Below, piece by piece: positions 48,463 to 62,500 of a DNA stretch of 64,000 nt. The notes under the pieces were generated by a model that was given only the letters and a program-made list of their open reading frames with translations, made no database searches and was not told the origin of the DNA. The stretch comes from Trochalopteron elliotii (Eukaryota; Chordata; Aves; Passeriformes; Leiothrichidae): NCBI GenBank assembly GCA_024734555.1, contig JANPWX010000247.1, positions 3,098,593 to 3,162,592 of the forward strand, written 5' to 3'. The stretch's first letter is position 1. Every line of letters begins with the position of its first letter. The position numbers and the translations under genes are program-made.

Positions 48463-51400
48463 CACAAGCCTCTAACTTTTGTTGATTCACTTTAGAGGCA
48501 GCATTTTTAATAAAAATAATAGAAATACAAAGAAAAAACACCTGTCTTGACATCAGATCATAGCTGACATTCAGTATTTGATGATATTAACATTACATTT
48601 TTCCATTAATTCCATTGAGTATTATATCATCAACCTAAAAATTGTATGTTTTTAATACAAATCACATGGATTTCTTTCTAACCGTGATTTTTCCTGTACC
48701 TTTAATGATTTGATATCTTAAATGTCTTCAATATCTGACGAATGGTAGAATTTAGAAAAGTCGTGAAATATGGGAGTAGATTTTAAAAATAAATGAGAAC
48801 ATTTACCTTGTTTTGAGATTACATTTTTGCATTAAAAACAACTTAGCTCATCTTATGTGTGAATCTGTGTGTCAAGCAGTGAGAATAGCAGTGAGTGGCA
48901 GAATTGCTTTAAATCAATGCGTAACCTCTGAAGATAAGTCAGCTCCAGTGTGTCTTTACAGTGTGAAATCAACTAAGTGTACAACACCTACGTGCTTTTA
49001 CAATCCAAACAAAATGAGTATGAATGCTTGTAAATAATTTACACAAATTTTTATTGAGAGAACAATTTCATGCAGAGTTTCAATGGAAATTCAGTACCAG
49101 AGCTGTGCTGATATTTAAGTGTCTTATCTCAATTGCGCAGAGAAAAGTACAAGTATGCCTGACAATACAGAAGCACCACGAAGTTAACAGTGGAATGCAT
49201 AAGTACAAATTGTGGGTCATCTTCTCTAGACAGGCTGTACATGCTGGGCATCGTATTATATTTATAACTTTATATATAGGTGCAGGTAGGTAGTATTTTA
49301 CATAATCACATTTTCCAGGTAAGAATAAAGACTGTATAATTGATGCCAGATTAAAAATGTATGTAAGGAACATACATCAGTGCCAGCAAGGGAAGAAAAT
49401 ATATTTAAATTATATGCACAGGCACATATATGTGACCCTTTTCCTTTTTTCACCCGTTCTTCTCTTTTTAATATTTGAATTTTAACCATGGGCCTATTTA
49501 GGCATTTTGCTTACACAGTACAAATAAAATAATACTTAAAATTCCTCCCCCATGCCATATGCATATACTTATATTTGCTTTGAGACTGACAGCCTTGGTA
49601 GATTTTGCATGTCTTCTACATTCTGAAGCATAAACCTGTCTTGGAAGAGAAATTATAAAAGTTTATTACATGGTTTAACTTTTCTGTGCATTCCCTCCTC
49701 AAAGCAGTTTGCAGGAGCATCTGAAACTACCTGAAATCAGGCCACTCAGAAACTGCAGGCCATTGCCTCTACACAGAATCCCACCTTTTCCATAGCACTT
49801 CAGTTTCTGCTTTTCAACATTAAAACTATTAAAGACATTAATTACGCAACAGGTGAGCTGAACAAACTCTCCTAATAAATTGATGCAGGATTTAATTTTA
49901 TTTCAGCTCTAATCAACAGCTCTCAAGAAGATTTTTCAGTGTGAGGTACTATTTAGAGCAAAACAATGAAATTCTCAAAACTCAGCTTCATATAATTTGT
50001 ATGAATTTTTTTGGACCTTTTTCAAATAAGGATAGAACAAACACAGGATGATCACATTCATAACAGCAAATTAAAACCTTTCCGAAAAGGAGAGAGGAAA
50101 GCAAAAACTTGAAATATGTGTGATTTCAGGGTACCATGAATGAATAAAGAAAGGGAATTTGAGGGGACATCAAGATGAAGATCTCCTGCAGTGCCACATA
50201 TTCTGAAAAACAGAGGTTATACTATGAAAAACCCATTAATTACAAGTCTCTGCTGTCCAACCTTGTCAAAATCTTTTCTCCAAATGCTGTGATCAGCTTC
50301 TATTGGAAACAAAGCTGAGATAGGATGGATGCTTTATCATGTTACAGGATGTTCATAAGACTGAATCAAATAATGACTCTTTCAACAAAGGAAGGAATTT
50401 AATTATCTTGCATATATCAAATGTGACTGGAGGATAAATTTATAAAAGCATTTAGATGTTAAAGGGCTCAGAAAAATAAGCATTTCAAGAACAGCTAAGC
50501 AGACAATATTCCATCTAGATTTCTGCATCTAAATGTCTTACATTCGGTATTTGCATACCCTTCAGACTTGCCCAGAAATTAGGAAAGCAACCTTAATAAT
50601 GTAATGTAAATATGTGTCTTTCTGATTTTGCCTCTGCCTAAAATATTTCAAAGACTGTGAGTGAAAGAGCATGTCATAGTGAAATACGCATTGCTCTTTG
50701 CTTTAATGCTGCAATGAGTTCATCCTGTTCATATTAGTTGTGTATGGTTCCTGCTGAAACCTGTGGAAAATTGCATTGTTCTTTTCTTCTGGGGACCCTT
50801 ATTGACTTTAGGTTTACTTCAGTAACCTTGCACAGGTTACTTAGTGCAAGTTGAGATGGTGTGTGGGCTTGTTTATGTTGTGGGTAGGGGTAGCCTCCAG
50901 TGTCTAGTGATCCACAGCAGGCTGTTCCTTGCCTCTTTGTCTTGTTTTCTCTAAGACAAATGTGTCCAAGAGAAGGCTAGTCACCAGAAGTTTGGATGAA
51001 AATCCAGCATGGCCACTTTATCTCAGGGCAAGGACTGTTCCTGGTCTTCTTTAGCTTAGTAGCATAAGCATGGCCTGTTAGTTTTAATTGTCTTCCCCTG
51101 CCATTCCTACCCCCTTAAATTGGAAACACATATGGAAAAGCAGTGAGTGCATAAAATAACTTGCTTCTCATTTGTCCATTATTAAATGATTAAGTAAAGC
51201 AGCATGTAGAAAGTTCTTCTGAAGAAGGTAAAAAGAGCCCAAAATGGAAGAGAGGAGCCAATAAAGCACCTGTTGTTGGACTGAAAATTTCATTTATTAT
51301 CCTCAAGAAATATTACATTTGTGAAATTATATCAGTACTTGACCTTTTAGTTCTAAAGAAGAGAAGGAAGGGGAAAGGAGAAAAGAAGACAGAAACAGTA

Positions 51401-52339
51401 ACTTCTCTGAGCCTGTCAGTATTTTTTCTGGATCTTCCCTTTGCAAAGAGTCTATGACACCACTTAAGAATGCAAACATCTCCCAGTGATGTATGTGCTG
51501 GGAAGGTGCAAGTGAAAAGTGAGGCTGAAGAACAGATTCAGAGCATTATGGGGAACACAGAGCAAAGGAAATAAAAATATCAAGATTCCTCCAGGTGCCT
51601 CTACTACCATTAAAATTCATATATGGACTGAAAATGCACTCTTTGTTTGGAACCTGGTGCAATTTCCTCTGTCCTCTGTCCTATAATGTCTTCTGGTTTT
51701 TGACCCAAAACAGTCAGAGATTTGCAAGCTGTGGATAAGTTCATGAAGATGTTTGTCAAGACTCAGGTCAAATACAGATTTACAATGAAGCTTAAATGCC
51801 AGCACATTGGCAAGCGATGGTCTGATATCTCTACTCTGCTTACTCCTCCAGAAATGGTCTGGTATATAAATACTTTTGTTTTCTTTGCTAATACATATGT
51901 TCACATAGTTGTAATATGCTTTTGAGTATAGTGTGAATTTTAATTATTTGAGAAGACAACTTAATAACAAAAAGTGAATGGTAAAGAACAAGAGATACTT
52001 TATTTAGATGGGACATCTAAATTTTTCCTTAAAATATATTGGGATATCCTCTTTGTATTTATAACACTAGAGAAATCCAAAAATAATATTTCTGTTAAGT
52101 GAAAATTGAATACAGACTCAAAAAGCCAGTTTGATCCTTGATTCATAAATTCTTGACAACAGACAATTCATATGATGATGATCTTTGGTATTATGTACAA
52201 AAACTCCTAAATTGTTGCATCCAACTCAAATGTCAGCATCTCGGGAAGAATGCTGACATCTAAAGAAGGTCATAGAAAGTTGCCTAAAATGAGAAAAATA
52301 TTCATTATAAAAGATACTATTTTTTTCAGCTTAGGAAAA

Positions 52340-52402
52340 AGGGGTTGGACTAGATGACATTTAAAGGTCCCCTCAACCCAAAGTATTCTATGATTCTATA
52401 AT
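52340..52402 (+). mobile_element. CR1 3'-end fragment with octamer tail
   Basis: 'ggggttggactagatgacat', 'ttaaaggtcccctcaaccca' and then attctatgattctata. Only the last 60 bases of a plus-strand CR1 remain, with two octamer units at the end. Confidence 0.9.
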
Positions 52403-55400
52403 AAAATGTTAATTTACTACTTGTGTTGTCCTTCAGAAAAAAATTATGTGTCTGTATAAGTATAGACACCTGGAATCCAATTTTATAGCTGTTTATCAGC
52501 TGAGGTGACAAGAGTATTGCAGATCAAAAAAGATTAAATTTCATCTTTTTATATTTTGAAAAAATATTATGCATCAAATATGTATTATATGAACATGCAA
52601 AATACTGCATTGGAGCTATCAATCTCCAAATTGTTTAACTCAAGTAGGAATATTTCTACTCAAAACAGTTTATGTAACAAGTAGGAAAAAAATATGGGAC
52701 AATCCCAGGCCATGAGCTATGAAGGAGGACAGACTAAACACTGGCCTTAAATGCTACTGCCTTCTGGCTTTCAAATCTGTGAATCATCAATCTGAGATTC
52801 TTTTTAATTGACTCAGCTCATTGCAAGGGAGAATGTGGGGGTTTAGTCTGTACTATCTGAATACTGACACAGTGCAGAAGCTATCAATTATGTTCATAGT
52901 TTGCACTCTTCACTGTTCAACTATTGTGTTTCCTAGCCTTAATTTAATAAACTCTGAGTTGCCATGGATTCAGAAGACAAACATCCAGATTTTTCAATAT
53001 AAACTGAAACTATGACATTCATATGTCACTGCTTGTAATACACAGAATGAAAATTTATGGTCTTTCAGCTGGACAAGGATTATCAGAGTAAGATGATGCC
53101 AGAAATCTAAGGTGTGGGCAGGTGGAATAGGAATCAAGAAGGGAGTTTCTGTGATTCACCTATCTTCACTCATCAAAAATTTCTTTTTATAATTAAAATT
53201 CCATATAGAGTATATAAATGGCTATAATGCCAAACTTTAAATCACTTTCTAAAGCAGCTAAAGGATCCAGTACTTAGACTGCAATTTGTAAAATAGTTGT
53301 TTGATATCTTTGGAGCAGAAACTAAGGAAGGTATGTTGAAACTGATGGGTATAATTTGTCTTATCTACATATGGATAAGACTGCTAAGCATTTTATTTTA
53401 CATTAAAATATCCCAGTGAAAGGATAATCACTAGTATTTCTCAGGCAAGTCCAGTACACTGGGAAATCTCTCATTTAGCAGAGGGAGGGTCAGCATAGGG
53501 ACTTTTTTTTTAGTAGCTTATCATGGATGTATTTCATTGCTTTTCAGGGAATATTTCTTGAAATGCCAAAGCAGGTGCCTTAAAATGCCTCATATTTTGT
53601 GCAAAAACCCTCACCCATAAAAACCCTGCTATGCATGTTAAAAATTAATAGCTGGAATATATCATATTAACACACCACAAGCTACATTGAAGAAACATTA
53701 TGAAAGTGAAACTTATACCTAGAAAAAGTCAGGGTATGTGGTGTATATGGTTTAATTTGAGCTTTACATTTTTTCACACTGTCTGAGTGACATGACAGTG
53801 TGAAATCAATTTGTAATGTTGAATATTTGAAGGCTGAGACCACAGTGTAAATGAAAGCAGGCAAAGAAAGCATAGGCATCACCAACTAATTGCTAACTAG
53901 AAAGAATGAAGGGGAATTAAAAGCATACCTTTCACTCAAAGCTACCTTTATGGATGAATATGGATGAATATAATTAATTAAAAGCCTAAGATTGCCAGAA
54001 ACAGGGAGCACCTAGCATAATTCTCCTGTTCTGTATATACTGTTGATAGTTTCCAGTGACCCAGAAAGTACAGTTGCCTAGAGAAAGGAAGTTACTTATT
54101 TTCTTGACATTAGTTTTAGTTAAAACTTTTATACTCTGGACAAAACCAGTAAAAGGAATAAAATCCTTAATTGTTGGGACCATGTGTGCTTGCAGGTGGT
54201 GAGGTAGGAGTTATCATTGACTATAAGAACAGTTATAAAAACAATTTAAACAAATGCAACTATAGCACTTTAATTCACTAAAGTTAATTTGTGAGACAAG
54301 TACAATGTTTTCTATGGAACTCCTTTTTTCTACCTCATCTCTCCTACCTCTGACACAGATAGAGTAAATTCCATATAATTCTATATACTGCTGAGATATA
54401 ATCCATCCGTGGGTTATTCAACAAAGCCACATGCTTCCAGGATGTGCATGTCTTAAGTGGGGCTACAATAACCACTTATATTTCTTAGAAAAATGGACAG
54501 TAGTAAGATGTGGGAATGGTGTGTTCTGATCTGGGCAGTGTTAAGGGAAAACACAAACAAGAACAGTTCAATACATAACAGACAAATGAATTGTAGGCTC
54601 AGTGTTAGACACCATTTCATAAGGTTGAAGTTTAAGGGGTTTTAAGTAGTCTCCCTAGAAAAGAAGCAGCAGTTTCTTCTGTTGAGCAATATTCAAAAAT
54701 ATTCTCCAAAGTTTTAAGAATTATTAGTTAAGCAACTTTCAGTTATATGGGTGAAGTCTTTGGTTCCCTTATTTTTAGTCTGATTAGCGAATGTTTTTTC
54801 AAGACTATTTATTTAAACTATCAGCTAAAATCTCAATCTTGATGATTTAAATAATAAAGGTACAAAGCACATAAAACTGTCAAGACATTTACATTTCTTA
54901 CTAACAGTACCTTTGCCCAACTACTTCGTCTTTTTTATAATCAGTTGAAGTATATCCACGTCTCAACAATGCTTTAATGGTCCCTTCAAATCTATTTTTA
55001 CATTGTACATTTCTTTTAATATTCCACCATTTTTTCTCATTTCCAATCACTTTCAGTCATCAGTACTTAAGACCTTGATGAGAGGTCTTCTATAAATGCA
55101 AATACGTAGATTCTTTCCCAGTCTCCACAGACTTCAGTATCCCAGCTCCCTTCTGAGAAGGAAGTTAGGATCAAATTTGAAGCCAAGGAAAAGAAAAGGG
55201 CATTGCAAATACCTGGAGGAGACTAGGTGTGTGACCTTCAACAGATGACGATAACACACTGTGCTTTGGATTAGCTCTTTCTCTTGCTTTCTCCATTCAG
55301 ACTCTTTGCCCTTCTTTGAAGGGAGTTCAGTTAAACTAGTCAAATGAATCAGGATCTATTTTTGGTAATGATTTATGTTTCAGCACCATGTGTTGTTTTA

Positions 55401-58002
55401 TGACTGAGTTATTGCCCCTGATGGGAGTAGTGCAGGTTTTTACAATGGAAATTGTGACAGGCAGACCCTTAGCCATTGTAATGTTAGTAGTGAGACTGTG
55501 CAAATACAAAGGAGGTCTTGAGGGAATTGCAATTACATGATATATATATTTTCCTGATTAAAACCTGCCATCCATGTTTTAATGGAGAAGCCTGGAAGCA
55601 TATAAATCCTTTTGCCAATGGGTTTATAAATAGTCTGGATTATTGAGACCAATTCTGACATTCATGACTGAAGATGTCTCAGGTATTAATATAAATTGGG
55701 TCTTTGGAGTAATGCACTACTGACTTAAAAAAGACAATTGGCTGGGGCCAGGACCAAAAGGAAAAATCAATTAAAGTTTAAAGAAAGAATGACCAAAATA
55801 GCATCAAGTTGCAAAGTTGTCAAAAACAAGGCCTGCATCTCAAGACAAAGCCTGTTCATCTTAGCAAGATACCAATTTAAGGATTCATAATAAAGAAACT
55901 CGGATTAATGTGGATCTATTTAATTATACTATTAATTATATTATTAATCTAATTAATTATTTAAAATTAGTAAGCACAGTTACCCTGACTTCTAAGAACT
56001 TCACAAGTTATCTGAATTCAGGAGACTAGATGCATTTTTGTAGGAGGACTCTAAGGAGTAACAAATACTTCATGTTCAGAGTATAAGCTACAAGATTTTT
56101 GAAAGCCTATATGAAGTTTAAAGAGACAATAAAATAGAAACCATTATGAAAACCTGCAATAATGTTCATTCACATATAGGAATATTGAGGAACATACTAT
56201 TTCTTGTAGGTATCAGAGGAAGCCAAGAATATAGAAATGCTTAGTTATCTAGTCATTTTCTCATAGATAGACCTAATATGTGTTAGAACTTCCCAGCTAA
56301 TGTAATTTTTTCCTTCCAGCTAGTCAGTGAGAGTAGTGGAGCTGGAGAAAGTTAGGATACAGGAAGGTCCTTGCACAGGACTTCCATCTCCTGGTGCAGG
56401 CAGTTCTGTACTTTTCAGCCAATACTTCTGCACAAGTACAGAATAGAAATGCCTTCTTTCAAGTCACATATAGAAATTTTATTCTCAGTTTTCAAGGGCC
56501 TTAGGACACCCATAGAACCAGCCTGCCTTGACTAGCCTCAAGGGATCCTTACCCATGCACCTTCTACCCTGGATCTTGATCTCCATGTCAGCTCAGGCTT
56601 GGACACCCAGGATAGTCTGGGTGGTGTCATAGGATGACCTGAGCCTAGTCCTACTTCTGCTGCTGTAGATTACTGGCAGGTTTTCCTGGATGGACTCTGA
56701 ACCTACATACTAGCTGTGTTGTCCGTAGTCCCACTTCTCCTGCCATGATCCTTGGCTTCTGTTCTTGTCTTATGGAACAGCCAGTTTCTTACTCCTCTGC
56801 AACAGCAGCTTCCACTTTCTTTCTTCCTTCCCTCTTCTATTTTCTTCATATTTATATCATGGCTGATCCAGTTCAGAGCTGAGCACTTATTTTTCACTTA
56901 ACGATGTGAAGTCTTCAGGCTACAGTGTAATGGGAGGCCAAGAGGCTGCTAATAACACTTGAAGTCAGTAGTTCAGAAGTCAAGGGTTTTTAGACTGCCA
57001 TCTGGATTTCAGAGAGTAAGAAAAATCAAGAAATTCTGCCTACTTTCTCCCTTCACCTTTACAGGTCAGCCTGCAATATTATGATAATAGTACTACTTAC
57101 GTTTAACCTAAGCTCCTTCAACTGAGGGATATAACTTAGTTCATTTCTCCAGAGAGGCTTGGATTTGAGGGTGATTTGCTTAAAGTCATAGATCAACAGA
57201 ACTAAAAAGGAATTTTTTATGCTTAGTACAGCCCACATTATGTAACTCCCAGTTTGTGCTCAAACTTCCAACTGTGATCCAGTGTTCAGTCAGAACATCA
57301 GACTGGACATCTTTTGTCTTTCCTGCTCAGCCTTCATCTGTACTTGACAGAAAGAAGAAAATTCTCTCAGATAACAGCTCTGGAGGCTCAGGTTTCTTAC
57401 TTTTGGCAAAATATGAAACAATTTCTCTGATCTCAGAAACATTAAACTATAAATTCTAGAACGCTCCTCTATAATCAAGAGTGCCAGACCTGGACAGTCT
57501 ACTTTGTTATGCAGCACAGAAAGTGCCTTTAGAAGTACTCCTCATAAAGAGAGGAGTGTACAGCGGTCAGGGGCCAACCCTGGGACTTGTTCATTAATGT
57601 TTGTGTTATCCTTGGAGAAAGGGCTGCAAAGGCAGAGATGCTTCTACTCTATCTCTAATTCACAAAGGTTCACCTGGAGGAAAATATTAGCAAAATGTAA
57701 GGAAGGGGCAAACTAAAATAGGTCTTTCCACTTCTTCCTGTTTCTGCTGTGAGGTCTCAATAGCAAGATGAACAGAATTCATTGAATTAGTTTCAGCAGT
57801 TTTTGAGATTATTTATTTTTAATCTTGAAATAGTGATTAATTTCAGTTACTTTCTTTGTAAAGGAAGTATGCACTGAAATTAAACATGGTGACCAACATT
57901 TATGCCTGGCATGGAAAGAGAGGGATTGATTTGTCAATTGAATTATAGATCTTTCTATCTGTTTACAGATCTCTCTTTTTGTCTTGTCCTGAAATCTTGA
58001 AT
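52403..58002. other. Unique DNA with a moderately GC-richer segment
   Basis: No gene or confidently named repeat. From about 56300 to 56880 the sequence is richer in G+C and in CT motifs than its surroundings and contains several ccttct/ctcctg stretches. It could be an old unrecognised repeat or exon-bearing DNA, but I found no convincing frame. A 10-base tandem duplication (atggatgaat twice) is at about 53950-53969. Confidence 0.55.
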
Positions 58003-58690
58003 TAGAATCATAGAATCAGGTCAGAAACGACCTTTAAGTTCATCAGGTGCAACCATTAACCCAACACTGCCAAATCCACCACTAAACCATGTCCCCATGT
58101 GATACATCTTCATGTCTTTTATAGGAAGCATCACCTTCAGGGATGGTGGGCCCACCACTTTCCAGGGAAGCCCTTTCCAATGCTTGACAACCCATTCAGT
58201 GAAGAAATTTTTCCCAATAAACAATCTAAATGTCAACAAGTGCAACTTTGATACCTTTTCCCCTCATCCTATTACTTGTTTCCTAGGAAAAGAAACTGAC
58301 CCCCACATCATTAAAACTTCCTTTCAGGTAGTTGTAGAGAGCTGTAAGTTCTCTCCTGAGACTCCTTTTCTTCCAGTTAAGCAATTCCAGCTCCCTCAGA
58401 TGTTTACCACAGGACTTGTTCTCTAGACTTTTCACCAGCTTCATTGCCCTTCTTGGACACACTCCAGCACCTCAATGTCTTTCTTGTAAGGAGAACCCCC
58501 AAAATGAACATATTATTCAAGGTATGACCTCACCAATGCCAAGTAGAGGGGGATAATCACTCCACTAGTCCTCTTGACCACATAATTTCTGATGTCATTG
58601 GCCTTCTTGGCATGTCATTTCAGGATGCCATTGGCCTTCTTGGCCACCTGGATGCACTTCCAACTTGGAGTCAGGTGATCCAGCTGTTGA
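58003..58690 (-). mobile_element. CR1 LINE, different subfamily, 5'-truncated
   Basis: Left end 'agaatcatagaatcagg' gives two octamers on the minus strand. It continues 'cgacctttaagttcatcagg', 'caacactgccaaatccacca', 'ctaaaccatgtccccatgtg', 'agtgaagaaatttttcccaa' and 'ttggccttcttggccacctg'. The wording of the 3' region differs from the copies at 36.5, 43.2 and 44.3 kb, which points to another CR1 subfamily. A 20-base segment near its 5' end is duplicated (58591-58610 and 58624-58643). Confidence 0.93.
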
Positions 58691-59462
58691 AAGGAGTCAT
58701 ACAGTTTGCTGCTGCCATATCCTACCATATCCTTTTCTGTTAAAACTGTAAGTTCAGAGGAAATATTAAATCAAACCCCAAACATCTTGAAACAAATTAA
58801 TTTCCAACTTTTGAATGTCAACTTTGGAAAGAGGGAAGGAGAAAACTAGAGAAAGATGGCAATAGGGTTCTTTTCATTCTTTTTATGTTCAAAAGTTAAC
58901 AGGCTTAAAATCTTACTTTGCAGATATAAGACCTACTTGACATACCGATATTATAAAAAAATTGTAGCTGAAGAGACTGTTACCTAGGGAAATTTACATA
59001 TGTAAATTAGCATAAGTTGAACATGTCATTGCTAGAGTTATCTGCTTTCATTGATGGTTATTCAGTGTAACAGTTATCTGTGAAACAATTTTCACAATTT
59101 TCTCTGCAGTCCTCATTTTATGAAGGTTTATTGATTTACTAACTAGTCACTCTGAGTCCCATGGTACTTTGGCTATATGGAGTTGGCCGGATCCCATAAA
59201 CTATTATGCCTATAATTTTAATTTTAAGTGGAGCTCCTATTTAAAATACCTGAGGGCTAAATTAAAATTCAGGTTTATATTTTCTGTTTGAGGAGGATTA
59301 TATAGCTCTGACATACAAAGTATTTTCAAAAATTATTATGAAATTAAATTAATTTGAATTTCATTTTATTATCTGTTTCACCAATATATAAATCAGTTTC
59401 ACAATGGTATTATGCAGGCACATGTTGTATTAGTGATCACATATGTTGCTATACAAGTTAGT

Positions 59463-59570
59463 TTTGGGGTTTTTTTTAATTCTTGGGGAATTTGATTTGA
59501 TTTGGTTTGGTTTGGTTTTGCTTTGTTTGTTTTGGGGTTTTTTTTGTTTCTTTCTTTGTTTTGTTTTAAT
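59463..59570 (+). repeat. T/G-rich low-complexity block
   Basis: Units of ttttggggtttt, tttgatttgg and ttggtttggttt, with two runs of four G among T runs. It is similar in style to the blocks at 33156-33300 and, on the opposite strand, 18465-18552. Confidence 0.88.
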
Positions 59571-62500
59571 CTGTAATAACTAATATAAGAATAGCAGTTC
59601 CTCTACATTTTTACCAGAGTTTAAATTAAAGACAGGATAGATAAGGTAAAGCAAGAGGCCAGTCTTGGTCTAAGATGGGAATTGTCTTTCTTCCAGGTAT
59701 AAATAAGTCATGTCTCACTGTGTGTATTTCTCCATTCTTTCAGAGATTGAAGCATTCTCAGACAGGGATTTTCTTATCCCACCAAAGCCACCTCAATACA
59801 TGTGAAAGACAACACTGATAAACATCTTTACTGAGTCAGACTATGAACCATACCATTGGTGACAATGGTACGACTTTTGGAGTCTGACTTGAACAAATGA
59901 CAAGAGAAATTGTTCATTGGGCCAAACGACCTTGTAGTGAAAAGGAAAATCACTGGGGTGAAATTCAGAGCAGGCAAGCTTTAATAGCTGTTTCAGGAGC
60001 TAACCACAATTTGAACAACTGATTCTATTGAATTATCTCTCTGGTCATCAAAATGAGTACATAAGCAAAATCATTATTGTGCTGCATGAACTTCACTGTG
60101 GGGAAGAATAAGGAGCCATCCCAGATGATATAAAGCAATATATGTATACTGAAGCAATAGGGACATTCTCAAAGGATTTGCAGCATTGCTGTATGTCACA
60201 TGCAATTGCCTCTAAAATGAACTTTCTTAAGGTATAATTTCTTCCTGAGAACAATGAATTCAGTGTGAATGGAAGGTAGATTCAAATCATCACCCAATGA
60301 ATTGTTTGAAATTGTCAGCTGAATATATTGCAGTTGGTACCACATGTGAACATATGTTGCTAAGTTCTTATGCGGTCAAAGTCCTTCAGTTTCACAATGT
60401 TTTTGTATGAGACTATTATAATAATGATACAAAAATTGTGACAAAATTGAGTTAACTCCTGCCCTCCCATAGAAAGAAAAAGCAAAATTTTCAAAATTAG
60501 TTAAACTGGTCTTAAACAGCTAGGGAAGAGGATTGCCTAGAAGAAGACGACTTCCTTCCACATCCCATGGCACCAAAAGGCTACATTAGTTTCACATTGA
60601 AGCCATTTGAGTCAATTGCATTTCCAGACTTTAACATCCCATGGAATTGCCTTGTCATTGTGACAACCAAGCGAAAATAGGATAGGAAAAGGGAGGAAAT
60701 TGCAAAGCTGAGAGGAAATTAGATCAACTTTTCTTGTCAGAACTATAACTCGTTGCACCCTGGATCAATTACCAACATTAACTGAGGTTGCCTCTCAACA
60801 GATTAAGCCAGATTCTTTGGAGGTGAAGCAGGAGTTGGACATCAGGGCTCCACTGTGATCCAGCTCCCAACCTATCAAGACTTTCTTTCTGTCTTTCTGT
60901 TATTCAGTGACTACTTTATAGAATAATAAAAAAAGTCTTCTTGAAAGGAAACAGAGAATTATGCATCGGGGCAGATAATAATCAGGGGATGTGCTCACTG
61001 CACTGAGAGATGAGAGACCTATTCAAAAGAAAATGCCATTTTTGAGTGTCATTCTTGTATCTTGTTCAATGTTCTGTATGCTTGACTGCTGGCTACAAAA
61101 TATTTCTTTCTGCCTGGGGTTTTTGAGTCAATCAGAGAAAACCTGTCATGTATGTCTTCAAAGTTAAGCTTCCTGGAAGGACTCAGTAAACCTAAATATA
61201 TCTTCATTGAAATAGTCTTTTCCAAAATGCCTGATAAGCCTGGTGCTAAATTGCTTAGGCTTATCAAGACTTAGGTAATTTAAACATAGCAGTGATTAGA
61301 AATGTAAACTCCTAGGAAGGAACCTCATAAGGTTATTTGGTAATTGAGTGGGAGATTTCAAGCATTTCTTCAATCTAAATATGGACTTAGTTGCTTAAGA
61401 GGTGGTTGAGACCACTTTGTCCATCTAATCTTTTCTCACTGCTGCACTGACATCAGTAAGACACGTTCACAATAGTTACTTGATATAACCATCCCCAGTT
61501 TCAGTAGATGTGTAGTGAAGGAATTAAGCATTTTCCATCAAAGGAATATTCTCAAGCATTATTGTGACATTTTCAAATGCAGTATGCACTTAAAAATATT
61601 CTGAAAGCAACTGGAGAGGGTGTTTTACGATTTTGGATTGATTTATATTCTAATGCTGTTACTTTTTGTGAATTTCTCTTGCATTCTTATGCTATTGTTT
61701 TGTGTGAATTTCTCTTTCAAACAAGTAATATTTTGTGGTTTTTTCTAATTTCAGTGATGTTTCAAGTCTTTGCTGTATATGTGTTTCTAACAAACACATT
61801 AGAAGATAGATATTTTCCAAAATATTTTACGTATATGATTCAAAGTAGAATTTACTGCTGTTATACTTCCTAACTTTTTCCATTTATTATATACAGAGTT
61901 TTCTGAGAACAAGTTGTAGCTATTTTAATTATGAAGAAAATGGATTCTAGTATTTCTTGTATGAATATTGATGAAAATAACTTAATTAAAACATACAAAT
62001 GGTCCCTTTAGAAGGGGATACATCATTATTTAATCAGAAATACAAAAAAAACAAAACACCATGTGAATTATACATCCCATGAATATTAGCTAGCAAAGAC
62101 TGGATTTCATATATTTTCAGTCATTAAACAAATGTAAAAAACCTCAAAGTAGCTCAGTAATGACAACTGTAAAAATATCAATAAAATTTCTGATTTTTCA
62201 TTCTTTAATGAGAAAAAATGCAAATGTCCTCAGATCAGTGGTACTTTGCATATTATTTTTGTTATTATATGGTGTATTTTTGTCTGGCAACAGATGTGTC
62301 AAGCAAGATGAAGTGTTTTTGGTGTTAAAAAAAGAAGTGAAATCATCTTTAATTTTTGCCCAAGATGTCATTGACTATGATATAGTTTTTAGTAAAAGCT
62401 TGTGTTGTTTTTCCTTATAATTCTGTTTCTATTGTGTGCTTTCCAAAACTCTAGCAATGGGCTTACTCTGCTTCCTGTAGGACTATGTCAGCCCAGATTA

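Larger units (their letters stand above)
44716..52339. other. Unique AT-rich DNA with AT microsatellites
   Basis: About 7.6 kb without a recognised gene. It has the long (AT)n at 45606-45653 and a shorter (TA)n at about 48446-48462. The parts at 48800-49320 and 49800-49960 are denser in developmental-factor-like AT motifs, but conservation is untested. Open frames up to 101 codons (47877-48182 minus) show no family signature. Confidence 0.6.

Noticed and set aside
51617..51904. 95-codon minus-strand frame
   Set aside because: Looked protein-like at first but no family was recognised and a second frame is open on the other strand over the same bases.
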